NCBI GenBank assembly: GCA_047602475.1
Contig: JASGHE010000002.1
Coordinates: forward strand, 2,046,001 to 2,110,000
Direction of reading: 5' to 3'
Length of the DNA: 64,000 nt
Origin: JAEUIE01 sp047602475
Lineage (GTDB): Bacteria; Planctomycetota; Planctomycetia; Gemmatales; HRBIN36
Part shown: one piece after another, positions 50,515 to 58,785 of the stretch
Layout: every line of letters starts with the position of its first letter
Numbering within the stretch: position 1 is the stretch's first letter
Position numbers and translations under genes: made by a program
Notes under the pieces: model-generated
What the model saw: only the letters and a program-made list of their open reading frames with translations
The model's database searches: none
Told to the model about the DNA's origin: nothing

Positions 50515-50946
50515 ATGCTCCTTCTTGACACTGATCATATTACCATTCTACAGCATGCTTCAGGAGAGCGATTTGAACGCCTCCGTTTGAGGTTGCAAGC
50601 TGTTAAAGACGTTGAGCCGGTCTGCGTATCGATCATCAGTATTGAAGAGCAAATGCGAGGCTGGATGTCAGTTATTGCCAAGGAGAGAAAGGTAGAACGC
50701 CAGATATTGTCATACCGTGAGTTAGGAAACTTGTTCACTTTCTACGCTCGATTTCAACGGCTACCTTTTGAACAAGGTGCAGCCAGGCAATTTGCTGACT
50801 TCCGTTCCATGAAGATAAAGATAGGTACGATGGATTTGAAGATTGCTGCCATAGCTAAGGTTGAACAGGCCAAGGTGCTTTCGGCTAATCTTAGCGACTT
50901 TCGTCAAGTGCCTGGGTTGCAGGTTGAGAACTGGCTTGATTCATAA
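50515..50946 (+). CDS. vapC: PIN domain toxin (VapC family)
   Basis: A 143-residue PIN nuclease: Asp5 and Asp7 (LLLDTDHITIL), Glu44 (ISIEEQMRGW), Asp107 (GTMDLKIAAIA) and Asp128 (NLSDFRQVPG). Close to the 41423 toxin in the second half (MDLKIAA, FRQVPGLQVENW). Expected to cleave RNA; partner is the short gene directly upstream. Confidence 0.92.
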   Translation: MLLLDTDHITILQHASGERFERLRLRLQAVKDVEPVCVSIISIEEQMRGWMSVIAKERKVERQILSYRELGNLFTFYARFQRLPFEQGAARQFADFRSMKIKIGTMDLKIAAIAKVEQAKVLSANLSDFRQVPGLQVENWLDS

Positions 50947-51020
50947 TCTACTTGCAGTTGTCCTTTCGCCACATCATCGTGTATTCTGTGCCGGTCAACC
51001 ATATTGCTCGGAGTAGGGAC

Positions 51021-51851
51021 ATGACGTCCGCCACGATGTTTCATCGATTCAAAGGAATGATCAAAGAGCGGGTGCCGATGGCACGCAGCGTTGTTCAGTG
51101 GATGAAGACGCCGGTGCCGAGCGATGTCGTTCAAGGTCCCATACCCCGCCCGCCCTGGATGCCGGCCGACAACCTGCGTGAACGCTTCTCTCGTGACTTC
51201 CTCACCGGCAGCGGGCTGGAGATCGGGGCGCTCTATAACCCTGTCTTCGTCAAGCCGGGCGTTGAAGTGAAGTACGTCGACTGGGAAGCCGGGCCTTCGC
51301 TACGTGAGCAGCTTCGACCTATCGAACACCTGGCCAACGTACCCATCGTCGAGGTGGACATTGTCGAACATGGCGAAACGCTGGCTTCGATCCACAGTGA
51401 ATCGCAGGACTTCATCATCGCCAACCATTTTCTTGAACACGTTCAGGATCCCATCGGCACCATCAAGCGGCATCTGCAACTGCTCCGGCCCGGCGGCATC
51501 CTCTTTTACGGTCTTCCCGATAAGCGTTTCACCTTTGATCGGGAACGCCCCGTCACTACGCTGGAGCATCACTTCCGCGATCATGAAGAGGGGCCGGCCT
51601 GGTCGCTCATGGAGCACATGATTGAATACGTGGCTCTCGTCGAGAACAAGACCGGCATCGAAGGCGAGCAGCGGATCAAGGATCTGCTGGCACTTCCTCG
51701 CCTGGGCATCCACTTCCACGTCTGGACGATTCACGAAATGACCGAACTCTTCACCGAGATGCGCAAACGCTACAACATGCCCTATGTCATTGAGGCGATT
51801 ATGTGCAACCAACCGATGATTGAATCGATCTGTATCTTAAGGAAGATTTGA
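51021..51851 (+). CDS. Class I SAM-dependent methyltransferase
   Basis: ATG 51021 after GAGTAGGGAC; 276 residues. FLTGSGLEIGALYNPVFVKP is motif I (E-x-G), VPIVEVDIVEHGETLASIHS motif II, DFIIANHFLEHVQDPIGTIK the methyltransf_11/23-type NHxLEH motif with LLRPGGILFYGLPDKRFTFD following. The N-terminal 60 residues are basic (FKGMIKERVPMARSVVQW). Similar proteins act on sugars or lipids in envelope polysaccharide pathways; the nearby GT2 gene is consistent but not proof. Confidence 0.9.
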   Translation: MTSATMFHRFKGMIKERVPMARSVVQWMKTPVPSDVVQGPIPRPPWMPADNLRERFSRDFLTGSGLEIGALYNPVFVKPGVEVKYVDWEAGPSLREQLRPIEHLANVPIVEVDIVEHGETLASIHSESQDFIIANHFLEHVQDPIGTIKRHLQLLRPGGILFYGLPDKRFTFDRERPVTTLEHHFRDHEEGPAWSLMEHMIEYVALVENKTGIEGEQRIKDLLALPRLGIHFHVWTIHEMTELFTEMRKRYNMPYVIEAIMCNQPMIESICILRKI

Positions 51852-51999
51852 GTAGCCACTAAACTTTGCCGAATGGGCCAAACTACTGAACTTGCATTAA
51901 TCTTGTTGTAAGTACTCAGGCCAATGGTGAAGATGGTCATCGTATCATAACTGAGTGAAGTGCTTGGGTTCTTTCACTCTGCGACATAATACGTGTACC

Positions 52000-53463
52000 A
52001 TGAACCAGCTCCTGACAACCACGTTCGCCGTCTCGGACATTTCCTTGGCAACTGAACCGCTAAAAGAGATTCCTTATCCCCATGCTGTTCATGGTCTGCT
52101 CAGGGGAAAGTCAACTTTTGGGGAATTGAAGGAAATCGATTGGAACTTGATCGCTCTGAATGCGAGGCTGCTCGAATTGGATGAGCCTATTGAAGTAGAT
52201 CCAGTCGGAGGCTGTCCGTGCTGCCAGTTCACCGGCAACTGTGCTTGCAAGAGCAACAAGAACAGTGGATCAATCAACGCGCTGTGTAAAAGATGCAAAG
52301 GCTCAGGAAAATGCGCTGTGTGTGACGAGCAAGGCCGGCTGCGAGATCGTAACTTCCACGAGAAACGCCGCTCGAAAGAACGAAGCGAGTTGAAGCAGCG
52401 ACGCAACGAGTTGGAGAAGCAACGGGCGATAGTGGCTGAGTCCCTGGAAGCGCAAATCCATTCTCCTGTTCCGGGTCTTGAATCGTGTTCGCGCTATCAC
52501 GGAAGTCTCGTCACGGATATCTGCTTTCACCCCGTTCTTGCAGCAGTTCATTATGCCTTTTGCGATCACAGGCCCATTTCCCTATCGCCTGATATGATCT
52601 GGCTGTTAATTGTTCAGGGAACGGCCAATCACATCAACGCCCATGCCGAAGCCTTGAGGCCCATGTTCGTCAAACATCAGGGTAAGGCCAAGCTATTGGT
52701 ACGGCGTGATGATTTTATCAAAGGGTCGCCGGAGAACCCTTGGGGGGAAGTGTTTCCCGAGTTTACCAGACAGATACGTGAACACGTTGGCGACGATACC
52801 CACGACTTCTTTGTCGCCAACTTCTCGACAACTGGAAAGGTGGAGAAAGCGGCATACGAGGTCGTACTCATGGATGCCATGCAGTCTTACTTCACTTACG
52901 AAGTACACACGCTGTGTGGTATCCCTGCGATCACGCTCGAAGGAACGCCGGAAGACTGGCATAATCTGCTAGAGCGTGTACAGATGTTGCCCCACTTCGA
53001 CCTCGGATGGTGGCAGAAGATACTGGAGCCGATCCTTCAGCAATTTATCGACGCCGCTGAGGGCAATCCGGACTTGAGTTTCTGGCGTTCGATCTACAAG
53101 CTCAAAAGTCAGAGTGGTGGTGACACCCTTACCGGGTGGATGACAGCGTTCTTTCCTTACCTCAGGGATACCGTTAGCAAATTACCGACGAAGCAGAACT
53201 CGTGGCTCACCCAAGGCGGACAAGAATTACAAAATCAACTCTACCCCGGAGACCCTACACAGGAGGGCTATGAACCTGGACTGACGACGGATCAATTGCC
53301 TATCGGGCTGGCAAGAGCGCCTTTCTTATGGCAGTACTTTAAGAAGCAGTTCGAAATGGAGTTTCTTGCCGGGTTCGTCGGAATAGCTCAGGATCCTCAA
53401 ACCTTATGCCTGCGCCCGGAAATCGGGTGGGTGATCTGCCAAGCAAACACGACTCTTCGATAG
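52000..53463 (+). CDS. DUF4419 protein with N-terminal DnaJ-type zinc-finger segment
   Basis: The start at ATG 52000 gives 487 residues. About residues 68-105 hold a Cys-rich run: GGCPCCQFTGNCACKSN, then ALCKRCKGSGKCAVCDEQG. The CxxCxGxGxCxxC pattern is that of DnaJ-like zinc centres. A basic coiled stretch follows (KRRSKERSELKQRRNELEKQ). The rest is DUF4419: HPVLAAVHYAFCDHRPISLS, DMIWLLIVQGTANHINAHAE, ALRPMFVKHQGKAKLLVRRD and FSTTGKVEKAAYEVVLMDAM. DUF4419 has no known activity. The stop lies in a hairpin. Confidence 0.85.
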   Translation: MNQLLTTTFAVSDISLATEPLKEIPYPHAVHGLLRGKSTFGELKEIDWNLIALNARLLELDEPIEVDPVGGCPCCQFTGNCACKSNKNSGSINALCKRCKGSGKCAVCDEQGRLRDRNFHEKRRSKERSELKQRRNELEKQRAIVAESLEAQIHSPVPGLESCSRYHGSLVTDICFHPVLAAVHYAFCDHRPISLSPDMIWLLIVQGTANHINAHAEALRPMFVKHQGKAKLLVRRDDFIKGSPENPWGEVFPEFTRQIREHVGDDTHDFFVANFSTTGKVEKAAYEVVLMDAMQSYFTYEVHTLCGIPAITLEGTPEDWHNLLERVQMLPHFDLGWWQKILEPILQQFIDAAEGNPDLSFWRSIYKLKSQSGGDTLTGWMTAFFPYLRDTVSKLPTKQNSWLTQGGQELQNQLYPGDPTQEGYEPGLTTDQLPIGLARAPFLWQYFKKQFEMEFLAGFVGIAQDPQTLCLRPEIGWVICQANTTLR

Positions 53464-53475
53464 GGAAGAGTCGTG
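53448..53475 (+). terminator. Hairpin across the DUF4419 stop codon
   Basis: CACGACTCTTC and GAAGAGTCGTG (11-bp perfect stem, 6-base loop) include the TAG at 53461-53463. Between convergent genes; no T-run follows, so termination is only likely. Confidence 0.45.
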
Positions 53476-53509
53476 GCGTGATTCACTTCGATGTGGAATG
53501 GAGGGCCAG

Positions 53510-54562
53510 TTAATCCGGCATCATGCCCGCATCAACCTGAATGCGGCGAACCAGTTGGGCGGCACCCGCCTTCAAGTTGCTCGGGCTTCGCTTGATGGAG
53601 AAGGCGACCTTCATGCCTTCATTCACATCGAGGAAGTCGAGGCCCGGTTCGAGATCAGTGAGGTGGAAGAAGTAGTCGTAACCGTCTTCGGCCTGGATGA
53701 AGCCATAGCCTCGGTCAGCCACTTTCTTCTTCACTTCGCCGGTCTGCGTGGGCAGGTCTTCCTGCGGCATGTAGTTGCCATCGTCGGTCACGTATTCCTG
53801 GATGGCTTCCATCTTCTGCTGCTGGAATTCTGCTCGGCAGACATCGCAGTAGAACCGCTGACCCTTGCGGGGGCGAAAGGTCGTCCAGACCATGCGGTCG
53901 CCTTCGTGGTTGGGCGATTCGCAGGAACGTTGATGACGTTCGTAAGTCAGTTCCAAGGGACCAACGAGGTCTTCGAGCCAGATGGTATCGAAGTCCTTGA
54001 TGCGCTGCGGATCAGCGGTATCGGCAATTTCGGGAGCACAACTGGTGCGAATGCTGACGATCTGCACCCGGCGGCCCAGACGACGCACTTCCTGGAGCAC
54101 CGGCTTGAAGTCGAGATCGCCGAGGATGCCGATGGCGATGTCGCAGCCGTTCTGATAAGCCTGAACCAGCATATTGGTGGCCATGGCGATATCAACGCAC
54201 TTCTCACGCGGCTCGAAGTTGTCGCCTGGTTCGCGGTCGATGCGGCGGAGACGCCGACCAAAGAAGTTGATCGGGAAGGTTTCGACTTCGTAGTGATGCT
54301 CTTCACGGAGCATGTTGAAGAAGTCGAGCCGACGCTGCACAGCGTCAGCATCGCGGCGATCAAAGTTGTTGGCGTAGCTGCCAAACAGGTAAGTGCGGAC
54401 GACATCGATCTCGGTGCCGACCCGTTCAGCGATCTTATCGCCGAGGACCTTGGGGAGCTTGCCGAAATCAATGTGGTAGTCTTTGCGGTTGGCGAGTTCG
54501 GAGAGGCGGGGAGTATTGGTGTAGAGCCAGGTTCCGTCGATAAAAATCATTGCCTTGGACAA
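53510..54562 (-). CDS. NYN domain RNase-like protein fused to a zinc motif and cold-shock domain
   Basis: 350 residues from TTG 54562, chosen because AAGGAG lies seven bases upstream; ATG 54550 is the alternative. The N-terminal NYN (PIN-like) domain has MIFIDGTWLYTNTPRLSELA (first Asp), KCVDIAMATNMLVQAYQNG (central Asp) and DIAIGILGDLDFKPVLQEVR (GDxDF motif), residues expected to bind metal for RNA cleavage. A CxxC zinc-like segment follows (RSCESPNH..FYCDVCRAEF, about 225-255). The C-terminus is a cold-shock/S1-like RNA-binding domain: DRGYGFIQAEDGYDYFFHLT. Probably a cytoplasmic RNA-processing nuclease. Confidence 0.9.
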   Translation of the reverse strand: MSKAMIFIDGTWLYTNTPRLSELANRKDYHIDFGKLPKVLGDKIAERVGTEIDVVRTYLFGSYANNFDRRDADAVQRRLDFFNMLREEHHYEVETFPINFFGRRLRRIDREPGDNFEPREKCVDIAMATNMLVQAYQNGCDIAIGILGDLDFKPVLQEVRRLGRRVQIVSIRTSCAPEIADTADPQRIKDFDTIWLEDLVGPLELTYERHQRSCESPNHEGDRMVWTTFRPRKGQRFYCDVCRAEFQQQKMEAIQEYVTDDGNYMPQEDLPTQTGEVKKKVADRGYGFIQAEDGYDYFFHLTDLEPGLDFLDVNEGMKVAFSIKRSPSNLKAGAAQLVRRIQVDAGMMPD

Positions 54563-54945
54563 CGTGCAATCTCCTTGGGTTTTGAATTGAAGCACTATGT
54601 TCTCATCCGACACCATTTGTCGGATGCGCATCACTTCTAGTAGTTCATTGAACAAGAAAGACGATGATGCGAAAAGGCAGGATTCTACATTTTCTTCGAC
54701 TCATTGTCTGATAAGAACTCTACGCTGTGGGCGTAGAGCAGATCGTGGTCGACGATTTGCTCCTGCACGCTTCACTCTGGGTTCAGGTTAGTCTCATGAC
54801 TGACCATGCTGAGCGATTTGTGACCAACGATGGGCAGCGTGAGTATCAGGGTTCAACGTCAGTCAGTATACTAAGCTATCGTTGACACAAAGGGATTGCT
54901 TAGCGAGTATCCAGGGTTGTTCCTCTTCCTTCGGAGTTGTCAGAT
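54563..54945. other. Intergenic region between divergent genes
   Basis: 383 bp. It contains a hairpin CTCTACGC-TGTGG-GCGTAGAG (54718-54738) and a loose one just after. It should hold promoters for both neighbours; none is clear by eye. Confidence 0.45.
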
Positions 54946-56730
54946 ATGATGCGACGCATGATGCAATTAACGGTATTGATGCTGGCTGGCTTGTTAGTGG
55001 CCTCGCCGGTGTATGCACAGAAAGACAAGAAGAGCAAAGATGCCGGGCCTGGCATCGCCTTGATTACACTCAAGGGCAGTCTCAGCGATGGCCCCGGCGG
55101 CATGGCCAATCCCCTCACCGGATCTTCGGGGGATACTCTTCGATCGGTTCAAGATCGTCTCACTAAGGCTGCCAAGGATGCGGATGTCAAAGCTCTCGCC
55201 CTCTATATGGAAGGCTTCTCCGCCGATTGGACCGTTCAGAATGAGCTGCGGCAATCGCTGGCGGACTTCCGCAAGTCGGGAAAGAAGGCTTACTGCTATC
55301 TCGAAACCGCATCGATGGGTGGTTACCTCGTTGGAGCTGCTTGTGATGAGATTACGCTGCCCCCCGTCGGCGGCATCGAAATTCCCGGCGTGCGCTTCGA
55401 GATGTCCTTCTATAAGGATCTGATGGAAAAGGTCGGCGTCAAAGGTGACATCGTTCCATTGGGCGACTTCAAAGCAGCAGGCGAACCGTTCAGCCGCAGC
55501 AAGATGAGCGATGCCAACCGCAAGCAGTGGGACAAGATGGCTGACGACTATTACGAACTTCTTGCCGACACCATCGCCCAGTCTCGCAAGGGATTCGATA
55601 CCGCCAAGGCCAAGGCTGCCATTGATGTGGCCATGTATACCCCCAAGGCTGCTGTCGAAGCGGGGCTGGCTGATAAGATCGGTTACTTCAATGAGACTAT
55701 CGATGAAATCAAGAAGTCGGTTGGTGATGACAAGCTGGTCGTTCGCAAGGACTATGGCAAGACCAAGGAAGACGTCGATCTCTCCAATCCGTTCGCTCTG
55801 CTGAAGATGCTGAGCTCGTCCAAGGAAACGAAGATGAGCGACAAGCCCAAGGTGGCGGTGATCTATGCCAACGGAGCTATCGAATCGGGCAAGGGTGGCT
55901 TCGGGCTGATGGGCGAATCGATGGGTTCGACCACGATGGTAGAACTCATCCGCAAAGCCGGCGCTGAGCCGACGGTCAAAGTGATCGTGCTGCGTATCGA
56001 CAGCCCCGGTGGATCAGCTCTTGCCAGCGATCTCATCTGGAAGGCGACGATGGAAGCCAAGAAGCCGATCATCGTCAGCATGGGTGCAGTCGCCGGCTCG
56101 GGTGGTTACTACATCGCATGCGGCGCGGATAAGATTTATGCTGAGCCAGGCACCATCACCGGTTCCATCGGCGTCATCAGCATGAAGTTCGTTCTCGGAG
56201 GAGTTTACGAAAAGCTGGGCATCAACAACGAAGTCGTCTCTCGTGGCAAACGAAGTGACTTCGGTTCTTCTGATCGTGCCTTCACCGAAGAAGAGCGTGG
56301 CGTGATGCTCACCATGATGGGCGATGTCTATGACACGTTCCTCAGCCGGGTGATGGAAGGCCGCAAGAAGGCGGGCAAGGATCTAAAGCTGGAAGACTTG
56401 AAGAAGGTCGCCGGCGGACGCATCTGGACTGGTCACACTGCCAAGGAGATCGGCCTGATTGACGAAGTAGGCACCCTCGACGATGCCATCGCCTTCGCCA
56501 AGAAGAAGGTCGGCCTGGAGGACAAGAGTGACGTGGAACTCTGGTTCCAGCCCAAGGGGAAAGGCTCGTTCCTCGATTCGCTGTTCGAGACGCAGGTGAC
56601 CGCCAGGTTGCAGGCGATGATCAGCAGCGTTCCGGGCTTGCAGAAGCATCTACAGATCTTTGACGTGGTTTCGCGTCATCCACACGAGCGAATCTGGCTG
56701 ATGTCGCCTTATTCGGTGCAGTCGAAGTAA
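54946..56730 (+). CDS. sppA: Signal peptide peptidase SppA, 67K type
   Basis: ATG 54946 (MMRRMMQLTVLMLAGLLVAS) about ten bases after CTTCGGAG; TTG 54937 is an alternative. 594 residues with a cleavable signal ending PVYAQ. Two tandem S49 halves: the first has LYMEGFSADWTVQNELRQSL and the Lys in LGDFKAAGEPFSRSKMSD; the second has VIVLRIDSPGGSALASDLIW and the nucleophile Ser in GAVAGSGGYYIACGADKIYA, then GTITGSIGVISMKF. This is the SppA long form, which degrades cleaved signal peptides in the membrane. It is exported here rather than N-anchored. Confidence 0.94.
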   Translation: MMRRMMQLTVLMLAGLLVASPVYAQKDKKSKDAGPGIALITLKGSLSDGPGGMANPLTGSSGDTLRSVQDRLTKAAKDADVKALALYMEGFSADWTVQNELRQSLADFRKSGKKAYCYLETASMGGYLVGAACDEITLPPVGGIEIPGVRFEMSFYKDLMEKVGVKGDIVPLGDFKAAGEPFSRSKMSDANRKQWDKMADDYYELLADTIAQSRKGFDTAKAKAAIDVAMYTPKAAVEAGLADKIGYFNETIDEIKKSVGDDKLVVRKDYGKTKEDVDLSNPFALLKMLSSSKETKMSDKPKVAVIYANGAIESGKGGFGLMGESMGSTTMVELIRKAGAEPTVKVIVLRIDSPGGSALASDLIWKATMEAKKPIIVSMGAVAGSGGYYIACGADKIYAEPGTITGSIGVISMKFVLGGVYEKLGINNEVVSRGKRSDFGSSDRAFTEEERGVMLTMMGDVYDTFLSRVMEGRKKAGKDLKLEDLKKVAGGRIWTGHTAKEIGLIDEVGTLDDAIAFAKKKVGLEDKSDVELWFQPKGKGSFLDSLFETQVTARLQAMISSVPGLQKHLQIFDVVSRHPHERIWLMSPYSVQSK

Positions 56731-56864
56731 TGGTAGACATCACGCTCCGCGTGATGGTTGGCACTACAGGAATCTAAGTCGCAAACGCCACGAAGATGAT
56801 CTTCGTGGCGTTTGTGTTTATTGGTACGGGATGCAGAGCATCACGCGGAGCGTGATGTCTACCA
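56731..56864. repeat. Paired inverted repeat, family C copy 4
   Basis: 26-bp exact arms (TGGTAGACATCACGCTCC..) at 56731-56756 and 56839-56864 flank a strong hairpin. Left arm starts right after the sppA stop, right arm ends just before the Hsp20 stop. Confidence 0.9.
56782..56815. terminator. Strong hairpin between convergent sppA and hsp20
   Basis: CAAACGCCACGAAGA-TGAT-TCTTCGTGGCGTTTG forms a 15-bp perfect stem in the middle of the family C element. Flanks are A/T-rich, so it could terminate both convergent transcripts. Confidence 0.65.
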
Positions 56865-57260
56865 TCATACCGTAATCTCAATCTTCCTCGGCTTCAGCTC
56901 TTCCCGCTTGGGCAGCTTCACTGTCAGTACGCCGTGCTTGTAGTCGGCGCTGATCTTGCCGGGATCGACGTCGTCGTTCAGAGCGAAAGTGCGATGATAG
57001 TCGCCCACGGCGTATTCACGCAGAAGACTATTGGGCTGAGCAGTGCCGGCGTTCACTTTGCCATGCAGCGAGAGTTGGCCCTTCTCGAAGTTGAGATGGA
57101 TGTCGCCTGGCTGAACGCCGGGGATGTCGGCATGGACGAGGAACTCGTGCTCAGTCTCGAATACATCGACACGAGGCGAAAAGGAGGTCGTTGATACGGT
57201 GGCGGGCTGAGCCTGGGCTTCGTTAGTTGTCTGGCAGCCGCAGTTGGTTTTGCAGGACAT
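56865..57260 (-). CDS. Small heat shock protein Hsp20 (alpha-crystallin family)
   Basis: 131 residues. The N-terminus is cysteine-rich (MSCKTNCGCQTTN). Alpha-crystallin domain: PRVDVFETEHEFLVHADIPG, GDIHLNFEKGQLSLHGKV, YHRTFALNDDVDPGKISADY and HGVLTVKLPKREELKPRKIE (A-x-x-n-GVL and the I-x-I end ITV). ATP-independent holdase chaperone. Downstream of a second Hsp20 gene on the same strand with a family C repeat in between. Confidence 0.95.
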   Translation of the reverse strand: MSCKTNCGCQTTNEAQAQPATVSTTSFSPRVDVFETEHEFLVHADIPGVQPGDIHLNFEKGQLSLHGKVNAGTAQPNSLLREYAVGDYHRTFALNDDVDPGKISADYKHGVLTVKLPKREELKPRKIEITV

Positions 57261-57284
57261 GGATACGTTCTCCGGTTATTGTGT

Positions 57285-57391
57285 GATGGTAGTCATCACG
57301 CTCTGCGTGATGGTTTGAGGTATCGAAGCTGTTGCTATCAGGCGAAGACGTCAAGCCTCCGTCTCCTCACGCGGAGCGTGAGGACAACCAT
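57285..57391. repeat. Paired inverted repeat, family C copy 5
   Basis: Left arm ATGGTAGTCATCACGCTCTG and right arm ..CGGAGCGTGAGGACAACCAT, with a few mismatches, in the gap between the two hsp20 genes. Confidence 0.88.
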
Positions 57392-57408
57392 TGGTGATGG
57401 TTACAAAC

Positions 57409-57837
57409 TTAGTTGATCGCAATGTCGATCTTCTTCGGCTTGGCTTCGGGCGACTTGGCGAGCTTGAGGTGAAGTACGCCATTGATGAACTTCGCTTCGA
57501 CCTTGTTACCATCGACCGGCTTGGGCAACGTAATGGTGCGCTCGAAGTTGCCGAAGGTGCGTTCCTGGCGATGGGCGATAGCCTTCTCATGCTGGATCGG
57601 CTTTCGCTGGCCTTTGAGGACCAGTTGATCCTGTCCAACGATGTAGGCTTCGAGGTCGTTCTGCTGGTACCCTGGCAGTTCCGATTCAAGGAAGAAGTGG
57701 TTCTCGTCTTCCCAGAGATTGAGGGCAGGGTAAGTGGCAGGCATCGAACCGGCGAAAGCGTTTTCCAGCTCGCGGGTCAGACGGTTAAACTGGTGAGCCA
57801 ACGACTGACCGGCGGGCATTGTAGCAAGCATTCTCAT
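57409..57837 (-). CDS. Small heat shock protein Hsp20 (alpha-crystallin family)
   Basis: 142 residues. MRMLATMPAGQSLAHQFNRL, then ALNLWEDENHFFLESELPGY, DLEAYIVGQDQLVLKGQRKP, ERTITLPKPVDGNKVEAKFI and NGVLHLKLAKSPEAKPKKID: complete alpha-crystallin domain with the GVL and C-terminal basic tail. It is clearly different from the other Hsp20 (about one-third identical by eye). First gene of the pair; heat control is likely but no CIRCE element was seen. Confidence 0.95.
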   Translation of the reverse strand: MRMLATMPAGQSLAHQFNRLTRELENAFAGSMPATYPALNLWEDENHFFLESELPGYQQNDLEAYIVGQDQLVLKGQRKPIQHEKAIAHRQERTFGNFERTITLPKPVDGNKVEAKFINGVLHLKLAKSPEAKPKKIDIAIN

Positions 57838-58181
57838 GATCTATCTCTCCTATCGCAAACCTGTGAAAGGGTTGGTTTCAAACACGTGTCCTGGACCGGA
57901 GGGGATAAAGCACGAGGCGTGCCAAAGGATATTTATCGAAACATGAATTGTCGTAAGTGATTGATGGATAGTGTGATGTGATGATGGACTTATCGTATTC
58001 GAGAAACACTATCTCTGCCGATGATGCCAATGTGGCATGTTGTCTCGAAATAGCCTTTTGATGGAGTTTGCCAATATGGCATGGCCCTGACGGTGATGCT
58101 ATGGCAGCCTGAAGCGCTAGAGAGGGTGGACCTAGCGGTTGCACGCGCCCTCGCTGGCGCTTCAGTCTGCCATGGCGGAAA
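57838..58181. other. Intergenic region upstream of hsp20
   Basis: 344 bp. It holds a small GCACG-AGG-CGTGC palindrome (57910-57922) that could be an operator, two near-identical phrases GATGCCAATGTGGCATG and TTTGCCAATATGGCATGG (58020-58085), and a paired repeat at 58100-58173. No gene. Confidence 0.5.
58100..58173. repeat. Paired inverted repeat, family L
   Basis: ATGGCAGCCTGAAGCGCTAG and the facing CTGGCGCTTCAGTCTGCCAT, about 16 bp apart at their inner edges, with GCGGTTGCACGCGCC between. A related CGCTAGCGCTTC stretch appears at 61779-61792. Confidence 0.8.
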
Positions 58182-58604
58182 CTAGTCGAGTTCGAGGCGT
58201 ATTCGCAGCGGCTGATTGGCCTGAATCATGCACTTGAGACCCGAGGTGGCGGCGTTGCTGTACTTGCTGGGAAGTGACCAGCCATTGCTCGATTGGCAAG
58301 AGACGGCGATACGGTAGTAGCCTGGCTTCAGACCCCATTGTTTGCCATCGTAGGCCTGAAACGTGCCGTTGCGCGAGATGGGAACCATCAGCGTATCGGT
58401 ACCGGCGCCGAAATCGGGGTCAGCGGAGAAGACGACCCAGCCGTTGGGTAACTGGTAATTGCGGTAGTAAACGCTGCCGGTAATGGCGACTGGGGGAGCG
58501 TCTGCTTCAAACAAGTCGACGCCTCCACATCCACAGGAAACGAGGAGAACTGAGAGGATCAACCCTTTACTTTTGCCAGACAACATCGACAAAGCTCCAG
58601 ACAT
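58182..58604 (-). CDS. Small lipoprotein with transthyretin/carboxypeptidase-regulatory-like domain
   Basis: 140 residues from ATG 58604 or 134 from ATG 58586. The signal ends LILSVLLVSCGCGGVDLFE, with a lipobox at SCGC. The mature part AITGSVYYRNYQLPNGWVVF then GTFQAYDGKQWGLKPGYYRI shows the same beta-sandwich pattern as the lipoproteins at 3505 and 14637, though it lacks their LPTFELK end (here QPLRIRLELD). Probably faces the periplasm. Divergent from gcvT. Confidence 0.8.
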   Translation of the reverse strand: MSGALSMLSGKSKGLILSVLLVSCGCGGVDLFEADAPPVAITGSVYYRNYQLPNGWVVFSADPDFGAGTDTLMVPISRNGTFQAYDGKQWGLKPGYYRIAVSCQSSNGWSLPSKYSNAATSGLKCMIQANQPLRIRLELD

Positions 58605-58785
58605 TCTGCTGTCTGTTGCATCGGCGACATGGAGAGTTTGTTAGAAGGGCAAACCATCGCTTCTTCTGGAGTTCCATAGATCGTCAATGGCCCCCTAGAA
58701 CAATCGTCACAAGTTCACTTTGAACCTTCTTGCAGACGCTAGGTCAGGCCATACACTTTCTAACAACAAGACCAGCAGGTGTACC

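Noticed and set aside
53510..54640. Long open frame on the plus strand opposite the NYN-cold-shock gene
   Set aside because: Antisense shadow of a gene with clear domains; starts and ends without signals.
58625..58680. GGAGAG..GAAGGGCAAACC upstream of gcvT, reminiscent of a glycine riboswitch
   Set aside because: Only two short phrases match. The spacing between them is too short for the P2 stem, and the closing CUCUCAGG segment is missing.
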